Of a stretch of 13,612 nt of DNA, positions 13,561-13,612 are shown in pieces. Source of the DNA: Flavobacteriales bacterium UBA5933. Its GTDB lineage: Bacteria; Bacteroidota; Bacteroidia; Flavobacteriales; Weeksellaceae. Positions within the stretch are counted from its first letter, which is position 1. Every line of letters begins with the position of its first letter. The notes under the pieces are model-generated. The model had not been told where the DNA came from. It searched no databases and was given only the letters and a program-made list of their open reading frames with translations. The stretch lies in NCBI GenBank assembly GCA_002430925.1, contig DJDD01000184.1, forward strand, positions 572-14,183, given 5' to 3'. The position numbers and the translations under genes were made by a program.

Positions 13561-13590
13561 AGAAAAGAAGAATTAAATCTCTTCTTTTCT
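13561..13590 (+). terminator. Probable hairpin terminator after the HTH gene
   Basis: AGAAAAGAAGA (13561-13571) pairs perfectly with TCTTCTTTTCT (13580-13590), 11 bp with an eight-base loop. The following GAATATTTGATTT is only moderately T-rich, so termination may be weak. It lies 25 bases after the HTH stop codon and ends the last visible transcription unit. Confidence 0.6.
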
Positions 13591-13612
13591 GAATATTTGA
13601 TTTAAAATTTTC

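Overview
The window is strongly AT-rich. It carries the distal half of a siphovirus-type tail module plus a lysis cassette, almost certainly from a prophage or phage of a Bacteroidota host, most likely Flavobacteriia. Three things point to that host group. The best promoter has a -33 TTTG and a -7 TATATTTG, matching the Bacteroidota TTTG / TAnnTTTG consensus. Gene starts lack Shine-Dalgarno sequences. The tail proteins also match, by memory of the families, those of Bacteroidota prophages.

Layout. (1) Positions 1-286, minus strand: the N-terminal part of a membrane acyltransferase (AT3 family) running off the left edge. It is separated from the phage genes by a bidirectional terminator (366-393) and a G-poor, pyrimidine-rich leader. 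(2) 502-1271: a tail-assembly chaperone pair organised like lambda G/GT. A slippery heptamer A AAT TTT at 960-966 lies just before a possible RNA stem, and the downstream frame is exactly -1. (3) 1289-10714: tape measure protein, a conserved protein of unknown function, a Dit-like protein with a PKD-like C-terminus, a 1100-residue tail hub/tip protein, and a short fibre protein with a knob-like domain and an S74-like C-terminus. Most of these genes overlap or nearly abut and are probably co-transcribed. (4) 10796-12562: lysis cassette with a multi-pass holin, a GH19-type endolysin and a candidate one-protein (unimolecular) spanin, closed by a strong terminator at 12570-12602. (5) 12606-13612: a regulatory segment with a 22-bp perfect palindrome, a 38-bp perfect palindrome overlapping the -33 element of a promoter, an acidic protein of unknown function, a repeated leader, and a small XRE/Cro-type helix-turn-helix protein.

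How the genes work together. The chaperones coat the tape measure protein while the tail tube polymerises around it. The Dit-like and hub proteins form the tip and the fibre protein contacts the host. The holin, endolysin and spanin then open the inner membrane, the wall and the outer membrane in turn. The HTH gene and palindromes mark the change from late structural genes to a regulatory segment. No tail tube, capsid, terminase, portal or integrase gene lies in the window, so an intact phage, a remnant or a tail-only particle cannot be told apart here. The most notable observations are the frameshift signal, the single-protein spanin, the promoter-embedded palindrome and the acyltransferase beside the tail genes.
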